Assembly (NCBI GenBank): GCA_027338645.1 | Contig: DAHWSH010000060.1 | Location: 1-45,570 of the forward strand | Length of the DNA stretch: 45,570 nucleotides | Reading direction: 5' to 3' | From: JAJZIH01 sp021785265 | GTDB taxonomy: Bacteria; Pseudomonadota; Gammaproteobacteria; JAKAQQ01 | Shown here: positions 32,208-40,454 of the stretch, in pieces | How the letters are laid out: every line of letters begins with the position of its first letter | How positions within the stretch are numbered: the stretch's first letter is position 1 | Notes under the pieces: generated by a model | Told to the model about the DNA's origin: nothing | Database searches by the model: none | Seen by the model: only the letters and a program-made list of their open reading frames with translations | Made by a program: the position numbers and the translations under genes

Positions 32208-32489
32208 TCATAGGCTTGATCGAGCTAGGTCAGTAGTGGAGCTAGGTATGTTCGAAATATTCCCTAAGCCGCCAAAGTCAGAGTGAGGGTTTGCACAAGG
32301 GACAAACGCTCTTGGGGACGCCACCTTATTCCGCAGATCGAGGCCGATGCGGTAGTGGATCTGGCACTCGTGGTTGGCGGGATCGAGCGTGATCCGTTCG
32401 ACCAGTGTGGAGAGGAAATCCTTCAGCGCTTCCCGGTCCATCTCCTCGATGTTCGCTGCGACGCCGGCCAGGAATTGCGCCACGTTTTC
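32208..32489 (-). pseudogene. Serine recombinase C-terminal fragment
   Basis: The frame reads ENVAQFLAGVAANIEEMDRE, then FLSTLVERITLDPANHECQI and HYRIGLDLRNKVASPRAF. The LVERI-LDP----QIHYRI...KVASPR pattern is the extreme C-terminus of large serine recombinases/invertases. The catalytic resolvase domain is absent. Its upstream end abuts, within a base or two, the end of a HicB fragment, so an internal deletion joined the two. Confidence 0.6.
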
Positions 32490-32700
32490 ATTTGGCGCCG
32501 GAAATGCCGACGCGCGCGATGTATCCCGAGCGCGATTCGCCGGCGCGCTTGGCGGCGTCGTCAATCACCCGTAGAACGCGTCGCGGCAGAGTAATGTTGA
32601 TGCGCTCGACCTTGTTGTCGATCTCGCTCAGATCCACTTCCACGACTGCCCAGGTCCAACCCTTCCACTGGCGCTTCTTGGCGTGCTCATCGAGCGGTAT
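32488..32700 (-). pseudogene. HicB antitoxin C-terminal fragment
   Basis: IPLDEHAKKRQWKGWTWAVV, then EVDLSEIDNKVERINITLPR and VLRVIDDAAKRAGESRSGYI is the linker and ribbon-helix-helix part of HicB antitoxins. The HicB N-terminal RNase-H-like domain is missing; upstream sequence in the same frame (to 32820) is unrelated. No HicA toxin gene is visible. A possible product starting at 32820 would be a chimera. Confidence 0.65.
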
Positions 32701-32914
32701 ATCCCCTTGGGGACGGTAATAAAAACAATAAGTTGTGGATTTTCCCGGCGCCAAATCCGAGACCTCGGTAATTTTTCGGTGAGTTCCGGCAGTCGTGGCC
32801 AGCTGAGTTCTGCGCGTCACTCCACCAGCTGGCGCCTGTGTCCGAAGAGCCTCGTGGCAAGGCGCCCTTCCGTGATGCGCTCATTACTGCTCAGGGATCG
32901 GCCGGTCGATGGCG

Positions 32915-34054
32915 TCAGGAGGGGAGAGGGTCTCCTTGCCGGATTTTTCTCCGCGACACGAACCAGGCGAGGGCGAGGAGGGGTAGCGCCCAGAGCGCAG
33001 AGAACCGGTACAGGGTACCCAGCCGGAGCAGTGTCTGGAGCGGTCCCAGACCAAAGGAGCCGATCCCCTCACCGGCCATGAGCGCACCCACGAGGAGTCC
33101 CGCGATCTCGGTCGAGGCCTCCGGCTGGGCCTTCAGGGCATAAGACAGGGTGTAGGGATAGTAGATGCCGGTCGCGATCCCTGCCGCGGCAAAGGCGGCG
33201 ACCAGGGCGGAGGCGCCCGAAAGGAGAGGAATCATGAGAAAGCAGAGGGCAATCCCCAAAGGAGAGGCGAGATAACAGGCCCGACGCGACAGGACCCGGT
33301 CGGGAATTGCGCCGAGGAGGAGACGGGTCGCGGTCATGCTGGCCCAGAACAGGGACAGGGCGAGTGCGCCGTCGGCCACCGGCAGGGCACGGTTGACGCT
33401 GACGAAGACGGCAGCCCAGCTCCCGAAACTCCCTTCCACGATGGCATAGAACAGGACGGCCAGGGCGGCCGCAACGGGTAGTCGCCAGGGCACAGAAGCG
33501 GATGCCTTCGGAGCAGGAATGGCCGGGACGGGGGTGAAGAGCAGGATGATCCAGGCGAGTGCGAGGAGGAGGGGCCAGGCAATCCAGCCGATGGGACCCC
33601 CGAGACCCCGGAGGAGGAGCGGGGAGACGGCGGTGGCTCCGCCGATGACGGCGTTGAGCAGCGTGATGGCACGCGTTTCCCGCTCCGGGAACAGGGCGGC
33701 CGTCAGGTGGTTGAGCGCGGTGTTGGCCAGTCCGAAGCCGAGCCCGAGGAAGATGGTCTCGGCGAGTACGGCGCCATAAGCCAGCGGTCCGCGCGCGAAG
33801 AAGGCTCCGGAGAGTGCGGCCAGGGCCAGGAGATTGGCGCCTGCCCCGGTGCGGAATAGTGCGGCTTCTCCGAAGCGCCTCCTGAGGCGACCGGCGAAAA
33901 GGGCGCTCAGGATCGCGCCCAGGATCTCGGGGAAGTAGAGGAAGCCGTAGCCTGCGCTCGAGAAGCGGTACGGGGCCCGCTCGAAAGTTGCGCCGAGTGC
34001 GGGCAGGAGCACGAATCCGGCGCCGACCAGGAATCCCGCGCCATAGAGGGTCAC
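32915..34054 (-). CDS. MFS transporter
   Basis: A 379-residue protein with about eleven to twelve membrane helices. Between helices 2 and 3 is the MFS loop ALFAGRLRRRFGEAALFRTG; other segments include GLGFGLANTALNHLTAALFP and TRLLLGAIPDRVLSRRACYL at the start of the second half. GTG at 34054 lies 12 bases after the GMC oxidoreductase stop and after a G run. As the third gene of an SDR-GMC-MFS operon it probably moves the sugar substrate or the oxidised product. It resembles FucP/YfkF-like sugar or drug exporters only in general layout. Confidence 0.82.
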   Translation of the reverse strand: MTLYGAGFLVGAGFVLLPALGATFERAPYRFSSAGYGFLYFPEILGAILSALFAGRLRRRFGEAALFRTGAGANLLALAALSGAFFARGPLAYGAVLAETIFLGLGFGLANTALNHLTAALFPERETRAITLLNAVIGGATAVSPLLLRGLGGPIGWIAWPLLLALAWIILLFTPVPAIPAPKASASVPWRLPVAAALAVLFYAIVEGSFGSWAAVFVSVNRALPVADGALALSLFWASMTATRLLLGAIPDRVLSRRACYLASPLGIALCFLMIPLLSGASALVAAFAAAGIATGIYYPYTLSYALKAQPEASTEIAGLLVGALMAGEGIGSFGLGPLQTLLRLGTLYRFSALWALPLLALAWFVSRRKIRQGDPLPS

Positions 34055-34065
34055 CCCCCTGCGTT

Positions 34066-35580
34066 TCAGGGTGCACGCTCCCCAGCCAGGCGTTCGGCCA
34101 GGTGGGCTCCCACGCGGATGGCATTCGCCATGACCGTGAGCGAGGGATTGACGGCGCTGATCGAGGGCATGAACGAGGCGTCGACCACATAGAGATTGTC
34201 GATCTCGTGGGTGCGGCAGAAGGGATCGAGCACGCTCGTTGTGGGATCCTCGCCGAACCGGATCGTGCCGGCCTGATGGGCGGTGGCGGCGATCCCCATC
34301 GCCTGGAAGAAGACCAGGGGATAGCCCAAGCGCTTGAGGATGCGGCGCCAGGTGATACAGAGCTGCCGGTGGCTCGCGCGGTTTTTGGGGTTCCAGTCGA
34401 GACGGATGCGGCCCTCACTGTCCACGGTCACGCGGTTTTTCGGATCCGGCAGGTCCTCGGTCGTGAGCCACCAGTCGACCGAGTGATGCGCGATCCAGTC
34501 CGTGAGTGGGCGCGGCAGGTGGGGATGTTCAGCCCGAAGGACGGCGGGGGTGACCTTGCCCAGGTTCTGGATGTGACCCAAGGGATAAGGGAAGTCCGGG
34601 TTGCCCGACTGCTCGTAGAAGTCGTTGAGTCCGATGGTCTTCTGGAAGACGGTGGGGTTTCTCCTGAACGGGTCGATCGCGAGACAGGCGCTGTTCAGGT
34701 GGCAGAGGTAGTTGCGGCCCACCTGGTCACTGCCGTTGGCGAGTCCCCGTGGATGGGCCTCGCTGGCCGAGGCCAGGAGGAGTGCTGCCGAGGGAATGGC
34801 GCCGGCGGCCAGGACCACGACGCGTGCGCGGAAGCTGCCCCGGGTGGTTTCGACAGCTTCGATGCGAGAGCCCTTGGCCACGATCCGGATCACGCGGGTG
34901 TTCGTGAGGAGCTGGACGTTGGCGTGGGCGAGAGCAGGGGTCACGGCCGAGACCTCCGCATCGCCCTTGGCGTGAACCAGACAGGGGAAGCCATCACAGG
35001 TGGCGCAGCGGATGCAGGGACTGGTCCGGGGATCCGATTCGTCGCGGTCGAGGGCCAGAGGCAGCGGGAAGGGGTGCAGTCCGAGAGCGCCGAGGCGCTG
35101 GACCAGGTCGGCCAGGTAGGCTTCGTGGCGGATCGGCGGATTCGGAAAGGGATTCCGCGGTGGTTCCGTGGGATCCCTGCCGGCTTGGCCATGGGCGAAA
35201 TACCAGCGCTCGGCCTGGTCATAGTGGGGGGCGAGATCGGCATAACCGATCGGCCAGGCGGGAGTCGTCCCGTCCGCATGGGTACGCGGCCGGAAGTCGG
35301 CCTCGCGCCGACGCAGGATGGCAGCCCCGTAGAACTTGGTGTTCCCTCCCACATGGAAGCCGGTCGTCGGCCGGAAGGGCCGGCCCCGCCCGTCGTACCA
35401 GACCTCGGTCGTGTGGTAACGGCGGGCCCGGAAGACGGCTTCGGCCTCCCAGTTGGGGGCTTCGCGCGGGAGATAATCCCCGCGCTCGAGAATCAGGATG
35501 GACAGTCCCGTGGGGGCCAGCGCCCGGGCCAGCGTACCGCCGCCGGCACCGCTGCCGATGATGAGGATGTCCGCGTCCAC
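34066..35580 (-). CDS. GMC-family FAD-dependent oxidoreductase
   Basis: A 504-residue flavoprotein that oxidises alcohols or sugars. IIGSGAGGGTLARALAPTGL binds FAD, VGGNTKFYGAAILRRREADF is the GMC flavin-attachment region, ATAHQAGTIRFGEDPTTSVL and the C-terminal VDASFMPSISAVNPSLTVMA hold the active-site His and Asn. A cysteine cluster (C189, C192, C195, C200 in CIRCATCDGFPC) is typical of bacterial dehydrogenases of this group and could bind a metal or form disulfides. GTG start at 35580 directly follows the SDR stop. No twin-arginine signal is seen, so it is probably cytoplasmic. Confidence 0.9.
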   Translation of the reverse strand: MDADILIIGSGAGGGTLARALAPTGLSILILERGDYLPREAPNWEAEAVFRARRYHTTEVWYDGRGRPFRPTTGFHVGGNTKFYGAAILRRREADFRPRTHADGTTPAWPIGYADLAPHYDQAERWYFAHGQAGRDPTEPPRNPFPNPPIRHEAYLADLVQRLGALGLHPFPLPLALDRDESDPRTSPCIRCATCDGFPCLVHAKGDAEVSAVTPALAHANVQLLTNTRVIRIVAKGSRIEAVETTRGSFRARVVVLAAGAIPSAALLLASASEAHPRGLANGSDQVGRNYLCHLNSACLAIDPFRRNPTVFQKTIGLNDFYEQSGNPDFPYPLGHIQNLGKVTPAVLRAEHPHLPRPLTDWIAHHSVDWWLTTEDLPDPKNRVTVDSEGRIRLDWNPKNRASHRQLCITWRRILKRLGYPLVFFQAMGIAATAHQAGTIRFGEDPTTSVLDPFCRTHEIDNLYVVDASFMPSISAVNPSLTVMANAIRVGAHLAERLAGERAP

Positions 35581-36381
35581 CTAGCCGCCGTGACGGAAGT
35601 CGGGATAGATGAGCATGCCGCCATCGATGGCAAGCGTCGTTCCCGTGATGTAGCTCGCGTGGTCGCTCGCGAGGAAGGCCGCCACGTTGGCAATCTCGCG
35701 GGGTTGTCCGAGCCGGCCCATGGCAATTTTCTGGTCCAGATCCTTGAGGGAGGCCGGATTGCTCCACACGCTCCGGTTGATCGGCGTCTCGATCGCGCCG
35801 GGGGCGAGGGCAATCACCCGGATGCCCTGGTCGGCCACCTCCTGGGCCAGGGTTTTCGTGAACATGGAGAGCCCGGCCTTGGCGCTTGCGTAGGCGCTGT
35901 AGCCTTCCCACGGAATGAACTCATGCACCGAGGTGATGTTGAGGATCACGCCCTGTTTTTTGGGAATCATGCGCCGGAGTGCCTCACGCGCGCAGTAGTA
36001 GGGGCCGAGGAGGTCGATCCGGACCACGCTTTCCCAGGCGCCGGGATCACTCTCGGCACAGGTGGCGTGGGGTCCATCGATCCCGGCATTATTGACGAGG
36101 ATGTCGAGCCCGCCGAAATCACGATCCAGGGCGGCGAAGAGAGCCTCGACCTCGGCCGGATTCGAGATGTCGGCCGGATAGGCCGGAGCCGTGGCACCGG
36201 GCCGGCTGAGAGCTTGGGCCAGATCCAAGGCGGCTTTCTGGTCGGCCGTATCGCGTGTCGTTCGGTAATGGATCGCGACCCGGGCCCCGGCCGTTGCCAG
36301 GGCCTCGGCCGTGGCCCGGCCGAGACCTGAACTGGAACCGGTGACGAGCGCGCGACGCCCGCTGAGATCGATGCCGATCAT
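35581..36381 (-). CDS. Short-chain dehydrogenase, glucose 1-dehydrogenase-like
   Basis: A 266-residue SDR. ATG at 36381 follows AGAGGA at 8 bases; an in-frame start at 36435 adds an unlikely leader. The cofactor motif is TGSSSGLGRA, the structural motif NNAG (ILVNNAGIDGPH), and the active site S/Y-x3-K is in NITSVHEF..YSAYASAKAGL. APGAIETPIN and the GGMLIYPDF end are typical of the bacterial glucose 1-dehydrogenase-like group. It opens an operon with the GMC oxidoreductase (0-base gap) and MFS transporter, and is divergent from a glycosidase gene, pointing to oxidation of released sugar. Confidence 0.9.
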   Translation of the reverse strand: MIGIDLSGRRALVTGSSSGLGRATAEALATAGARVAIHYRTTRDTADQKAALDLAQALSRPGATAPAYPADISNPAEVEALFAALDRDFGGLDILVNNAGIDGPHATCAESDPGAWESVVRIDLLGPYYCAREALRRMIPKKQGVILNITSVHEFIPWEGYSAYASAKAGLSMFTKTLAQEVADQGIRVIALAPGAIETPINRSVWSNPASLKDLDQKIAMGRLGQPREIANVAAFLASDHASYITGTTLAIDGGMLIYPDFRHGG

Positions 36382-36539
36382 GATGAAGTCCTCTGCCGTG
36401 GGGTGATATTCAGGTCCATTGTAGCGCGTGGCCACCGAGACCCTGCGTTCCCGGCTGGCGGAACGGCTAGAATCACCAAGGTTCGATGACCGGTGCGATG
36501 CTTCGGTACCGGAGTCCCGGTTCCATTCGGAGGTATGCG

Positions 36540-39266
36540 ATGTCCACCCGCAGTCTGTCCAGACCGATCACGCGAACCGGGCTCCTGCTTCTTGCGGCGT
36601 TGGGTGCAGCGCTCTGCGCCACCGCCCGCACCCCGCCCACTTTTGTCCGGCAACCTTATGGCGTGCGCACGGTCCGCGAGGCCGGATTGAAGCCCGTGAC
36701 CGATCCGCCCGGCGAGTCTTTTGACTGGTTCCGTGATCCGCGTACCCTCGTCGGGGTGTATGGCGGGCCGGAACAGGCGCTCGTCACCCCGAAGGGGGCG
36801 GTGCGCAACGACTTCGGCACCCTCGTGCTCGAAACCGGCCGGCGGAAGGTCCCCATGGATCAGCGGATCAAAACGCTCCTCGCGGGCTGGCTGCCCGTGG
36901 TCGAGGCCCGTTTCAGCCGCCAGGGACTCGATTACCACGTCGAGTATTTCGCGAGCCGGATCCCCGGGCTCGCGCGCGTGCCGTACACGATCGAGTACGG
37001 TATCCAAAAGCGCCGGCTCACTGCGCCGGTGGCCGATATGGTGACCTTCGTCCGGGTCACGGTCGAAAACCCGACGGATCGTCCCCGGACGGCCCGGCTA
37101 ACCCTCGTGCTCCGGCACCGGGTGCTTTTCAAGAAAAAGTTTCAGGTCTTCACCTCCCAGCCCCGGCCCGCCACGGCCCGCTTCTCGCGCCGGGTCCGGG
37201 CCTGGATCGGCAGAGGTCGGCTCCTCTATAGCGTCTCGGCCGAGCCCACCCGGGTCGGAAGCGGCCGCGAGGAGAGCCTCTCCTATCGCTGGCGTCTGCC
37301 CCCGGGTGCCCGCCACTCGCTCGTGGCCAAGATCCCCTATTTCGTGGAACAGGCCCGGGATGCCGGCCGGCTCGAGCGGGCCTCCACCGGCTTCTACCGG
37401 GCCCGGACGATCCGCTTCTGGCAGCACGAGATCGGCCGGGCTACCGCGATTTCCGTGGATGAGCCGCGGGTGGTCAATACCTACCGGGCGTCTCTCGTGC
37501 TCCTGCTCCTGGACAGCCTCCACCGGGTGGACGGACGGGATTTCACGCACGCCAACTTCGACATCTACGACCGCTTCTTTATGCGGGATACGGCCTTCAA
37601 TATGAAGGCGCTCATCGATGCGGGTTTCGAGCAGGTGGCCCGGGACTCGATGCTCGATCAGCTGCCCTTCTACCAGTACCCGGATGGGATGTTCCAGTCG
37701 CAGGCCCACGAGTACGATGGCAACGGCGAGGCCCTTTGGATGATGGGGGAATATGTGCGCCACACCCACGATCTGGCCTTTGCCCGCCGCCTGTTCCCGC
37801 GGATCCGGCGTTCCATGGCCTGGCAATGGCATTTCCGGAAGGCCCACTGGGCGAGTTCGGGCGGGCTCTACCCGCCCCTCGAGATGCCCGACGACGAAGA
37901 GGTCCGTGGCCATATCGTGGGCTACGATCTCTTCGCGATCGCGGGCGCGCGGGCTGCGGATGCGATCGCCTGCCGCCTTGGGCATAGGCGGCTGTGTCGG
38001 CTGTGGCGGGGTCGCACGCGTCAGTATGCCCGGATCCTCCGCCGGAAAATCGCACCGGCCTTCCGCGCGCTCGGGGTCGTACCGCCCACGACCGAGGGGC
38101 TCAAGGCCCGAGGCTTTGTTGACGGCTGGTACGGCCCCCGCTACGGGATCGACTGGGGCAACCTCGAGATCGTCTGGCCCTCCGCCCTGTACTCTCCCTG
38201 GAGCCCCGTGGTGACGGCCAGCCTCAAAACCTGGCGGGGCCGTTCCTTCGAGGGCGAGATGACCTACCCCGAGGATGGCCGTGAGAGCATCCTTCACTCC
38301 TACCTGTCCCTCTACCTCCTCGAGACTGAGATCCGGCGCAGCAGTGATTGGCATGCCCTGGAGGATTTTTACAGCGCGCTCGTGCACACGACCGCGACGC
38401 ATATGGCCTCGGAAGGCATGAACGCTCCGGCCCGCTGGGGGTGGACCGCGAGGAACCTGACCTTGCCCCACGACGAATTCGCCGCTCAATACGTTAGCTG
38501 CCTGCGCGACATGATGGTCTTTGCGCGTAAGGGACGGCTCTATGTGACGAATGTGCTTTCGCCCGCCTGGCTGGATCGGGGCCGGACGGTCCGGTTTCGG
38601 GGCGGTACCCGGTTTGGGAGGCTGGCCTTCCAGGTCCGGCGGAGCCGACGGGTCTTTGCCGTGACGATCACCCCTCCGGACCCAGCAGCCGAACGGGCGA
38701 TCGTGGTCCACGTGCCGGCGAACGATCGCATCGTCTCCGTCACGGGTGTCTCCGTCTGGCGGCCTGATCCGCGCCGCAACGCCGTCGTCATCGAACATCC
38801 GGGAATCCACCTGATCCGGCTTCGGGTCGGGATCCGGAGACGGTATCCCGCCCCGCCCCTGAGTTTTGCGCGGGCTGTGGCCGATTACGAACTCAACTAC
38901 CGGAAGATGTGGGAACCGATGAAGCTCTCGCTGGGGGGGCTCCACCTGGTCTCCCGCCGCATTTCAGCCGGGAGCCGGGTCACGGCTTGGGCGACCCTGA
39001 TCAACCGGGGTGGGGCAGGACGGTTGCTGCCCTCGATCCGGCTCTGGATCAACGGCGTGGCAGTGGCCCAAGGTCCCCGGCAGCTTGCACGCGGCATCGG
39101 TTTCAACACGCCGCGTTCGGTCATTTCCTTCGGGCACCACGAGGAGGGGATTGTGCGGGTGAGTCTTTCGGCCCGGATTGAAACCCCTGGACTCTACCGG
39201 GTGACTCTCTCGCTGGCTGGCCAGAAGCCACTTCGGCCGGAGATCGTGCGTGTTCTTCCGCCGTGA
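36540..39266 (+). CDS. Large secreted six-hairpin glycosidase-like protein
   Basis: About 908 residues. ATG at 36540 is 5 bases after GGAGG and opens a signal peptide (RTGLLLLAALGAALCATA). An N-terminal beta-sandwich (about residues 40-270) precedes an (alpha/alpha)6 catalytic-type domain: NFDIYDRFFMRDTAFNMKAL, YPDGMFQSQAHEYDGNGEAL, WSPVVTASLKTW, EGEMTYPEDGRESILHSYLS and MNAPARWGWTARNLTLPHDE. The last 130 residues look like a beta-sandwich adhesion or CARDB-like module (GSRVTAWATLINRGGAGRLL). Acidic catalytic candidates exist but I do not assign a GH family. It is divergent from the SDR-GMC-MFS operon. The protein is strikingly arginine-rich. Confidence 0.8.
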   Translation: MSTRSLSRPITRTGLLLLAALGAALCATARTPPTFVRQPYGVRTVREAGLKPVTDPPGESFDWFRDPRTLVGVYGGPEQALVTPKGAVRNDFGTLVLETGRRKVPMDQRIKTLLAGWLPVVEARFSRQGLDYHVEYFASRIPGLARVPYTIEYGIQKRRLTAPVADMVTFVRVTVENPTDRPRTARLTLVLRHRVLFKKKFQVFTSQPRPATARFSRRVRAWIGRGRLLYSVSAEPTRVGSGREESLSYRWRLPPGARHSLVAKIPYFVEQARDAGRLERASTGFYRARTIRFWQHEIGRATAISVDEPRVVNTYRASLVLLLLDSLHRVDGRDFTHANFDIYDRFFMRDTAFNMKALIDAGFEQVARDSMLDQLPFYQYPDGMFQSQAHEYDGNGEALWMMGEYVRHTHDLAFARRLFPRIRRSMAWQWHFRKAHWASSGGLYPPLEMPDDEEVRGHIVGYDLFAIAGARAADAIACRLGHRRLCRLWRGRTRQYARILRRKIAPAFRALGVVPPTTEGLKARGFVDGWYGPRYGIDWGNLEIVWPSALYSPWSPVVTASLKTWRGRSFEGEMTYPEDGRESILHSYLSLYLLETEIRRSSDWHALEDFYSALVHTTATHMASEGMNAPARWGWTARNLTLPHDEFAAQYVSCLRDMMVFARKGRLYVTNVLSPAWLDRGRTVRFRGGTRFGRLAFQVRRSRRVFAVTITPPDPAAERAIVVHVPANDRIVSVTGVSVWRPDPRRNAVVIEHPGIHLIRLRVGIRRRYPAPPLSFARAVADYELNYRKMWEPMKLSLGGLHLVSRRISAGSRVTAWATLINRGGAGRLLPSIRLWINGVAVAQGPRQLARGIGFNTPRSVISFGHHEEGIVRVSLSARIETPGLYRVTLSLAGQKPLRPEIVRVLPP

Positions 39267-39322
39267 ATGCGCTCGGAACCGCTGGGAACAGGGAAAAGCC
39301 GGAGTTGACGGTCATGTCCACC

Positions 39323-39352
39323 TATAATAGACTAAGTCTAGTAGACTAAGTT
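39323..39352 (+). promoter_or_regulatory. Promoter and operator of the Phd/VapC module
   Basis: TATAAT at 39323-39328 is a perfect -10 box. A TTGACG at 39305 is only 12 bases upstream, too close for a normal -35. The palindrome TAGACTAAGTCTA (39328-39340) begins on the last base of the -10 box, and TAGACTAAGT recurs at 39342-39351. Binding of the antitoxin here would block the promoter. Confidence 0.7.
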
Positions 39353-39370
39353 TACTTTGGGTGACTTTTC

Positions 39371-39616
39371 ATGCGTGTCTACAACATGCACGAGGCCAAA
39401 ACACAGCTCTCGCGGCTGGTCCGGGAAGCCGCTTTGGGAGAACCGTTCGTGATCGCTCGCGCGGGTCGGGGCGTGGTCAAGGTCATGGCACTCGATGCAC
39501 CGGAAGCCCAACAGGTGAAACGCTTCGGTTTCCTGGCCGGGCAAATCCAAGTCCCCGAGGATTTCAACACGAGGGGGGCAGACGAGATCGACCCGCTGTT
39601 CTGGGACGGAGAATGA
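39371..39616 (+). CDS. Phd/YefM-type antitoxin of a VapBC-like pair
   Basis: An 81-residue antitoxin. MRVYNMHEAKTQLSRLVREA, then GEPFVIARAGRGVVKVMALD is the Phd/YefM fold common with PIN toxins (the NM-EAK-QLS-LV start). The acidic C-terminus (GADEIDPLFWDGE) with its bulky hydrophobics is the toxin-binding tail. The stop overlaps the toxin ATG (ATGA). The promoter and palindromes just upstream support autoregulation. Confidence 0.93.
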   Translation: MRVYNMHEAKTQLSRLVREAALGEPFVIARAGRGVVKVMALDAPEAQQVKRFGFLAGQIQVPEDFNTRGADEIDPLFWDGE

Positions 39617-39999
39617 AACTCCTTCTGGACACCGAGCTTCTGCTCTGGGGCGCGCTCGGTTTCGATCGCTTGCCCCACGGAGCCCATGGCCTCCTGGACA
39701 GCGCGGATGCCGAACTCTGTTTCAGCGCGGCCAGCCTCTGGGAGATCGCGATCCTTATGGGGCTGGGCCGGGCCGATTTTCAGGTTGATCCCCGTGTGTT
39801 CAGGCGTGGACTGATCGACAACGGCTATGGGGAACTGCCAATCCGGAGCGAACATGCGGTGGCCGTGGGCGGACTGCCCCCGATCCACAAGGATCCCTTC
39901 GACCGTCTGTTGATCGCCCAAGCCCTGGTCGAGGGCATCACGCTCGTCACTTCCGATCCGACCGTGGCCCGCTACCCCGGGGCGATCAGGCTCATCTGA
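39613..39999 (+). CDS. vapC: VapC-type PIN-domain ribonuclease toxin
   Basis: A 128-residue PIN nuclease. The acidic active site is complete: D6 (KLLLDTELLLW), E44 (SAASLWEIAI), D94 and D97 (HKDPFDRLLIAQA) and D115 (TSDPTVARYP). The HKDPFDR and LVTSD motifs are those of the Phd-linked VapC group. Start is the ATG overlapping the antitoxin stop; a longer reading from 39361 in the same frame is a chance extension. VapC toxins cut tRNA or rRNA. Its end overlaps the convergent DUF488 gene by 8 bases. Confidence 0.93.
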   Translation: MKLLLDTELLLWGALGFDRLPHGAHGLLDSADAELCFSAASLWEIAILMGLGRADFQVDPRVFRRGLIDNGYGELPIRSEHAVAVGGLPPIHKDPFDRLLIAQALVEGITLVTSDPTVARYPGAIRLI

Positions 40000-40390
40000 C
40001 GCGGGTTTTTCCGCGACCCGCGGGCTTCAGCCTGGATTCCCGCCGGGTGAGGAGCCGGGCCAGGACCACCGCCTGGTTGTGCGCTTCATCGACTGCAGCA
40101 TAGAGCAGAGTGACCGTCTTCTGGCCGCTCACCGCCTTCCGGAAGGCGATGAGTGCTTCCGGCCGGGTTTTGAGCTCATTCCGGTAGCGCTTCTGGAACT
40201 CCATCCAGCGGCCGGGATCGTGTCCGAACCAGAGACGGAGTTCCGTGCTCGGAGCGAGGTCGCGGGCCCAAAGATCGATGGCCGCCCGTGATTTCGCAAG
40301 GCCCCGCGGCCAGAGGCGGTCGACCAGCACGCGGAAACCGTCCGCTGGCTCGGCTGCGAGATAGACGCGCTTGATCCCGATCGTCGACAT
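39992..40390 (-). CDS. DUF488 (YeaO-like) protein
   Basis: A 132-residue cytoplasmic protein of the DUF488/YeaO family. The conserved core FRVLVDRLWPRGLAKSRAAI, then DLWARDLAPSTELRLWFGHD and WMEFQKRYRNEL is unmistakable. The role of the family is unknown. The basic C-terminus (RRESRLKPAGRGKTRVR) is longer than in E. coli YeaO. It converges on vapC. Confidence 0.93.
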   Translation of the reverse strand: MSTIGIKRVYLAAEPADGFRVLVDRLWPRGLAKSRAAIDLWARDLAPSTELRLWFGHDPGRWMEFQKRYRNELKTRPEALIAFRKAVSGQKTVTLLYAAVDEAHNQAVVLARLLTRRESRLKPAGRGKTRVR

Positions 40391-40454
40391 ATTCCACGAC
40401 CCCCCGGCATCTCGTCCCCTCCATTTTACGCGCGGAGGGCGCTTCCCGATCCAA

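Noticed and set aside
33988..36330. 780-codon plus-strand open frame across the MFS, GMC and SDR genes
   Set aside because: It crosses three convincing genes on the opposite strand and has no recognisable domain.
37098..38945. 615-codon minus-strand open frame inside the glycosidase-like gene
   Set aside because: Antisense shadow; the plus-strand protein has a signal peptide, ribosome site and family-like motifs.
39305..39310. TTGACG as the -35 box of the Phd/VapC promoter
   Set aside because: Its spacing to TATAAT is 12 bases, too short for a sigma-70 promoter; only the -10 box and the palindromes are used.
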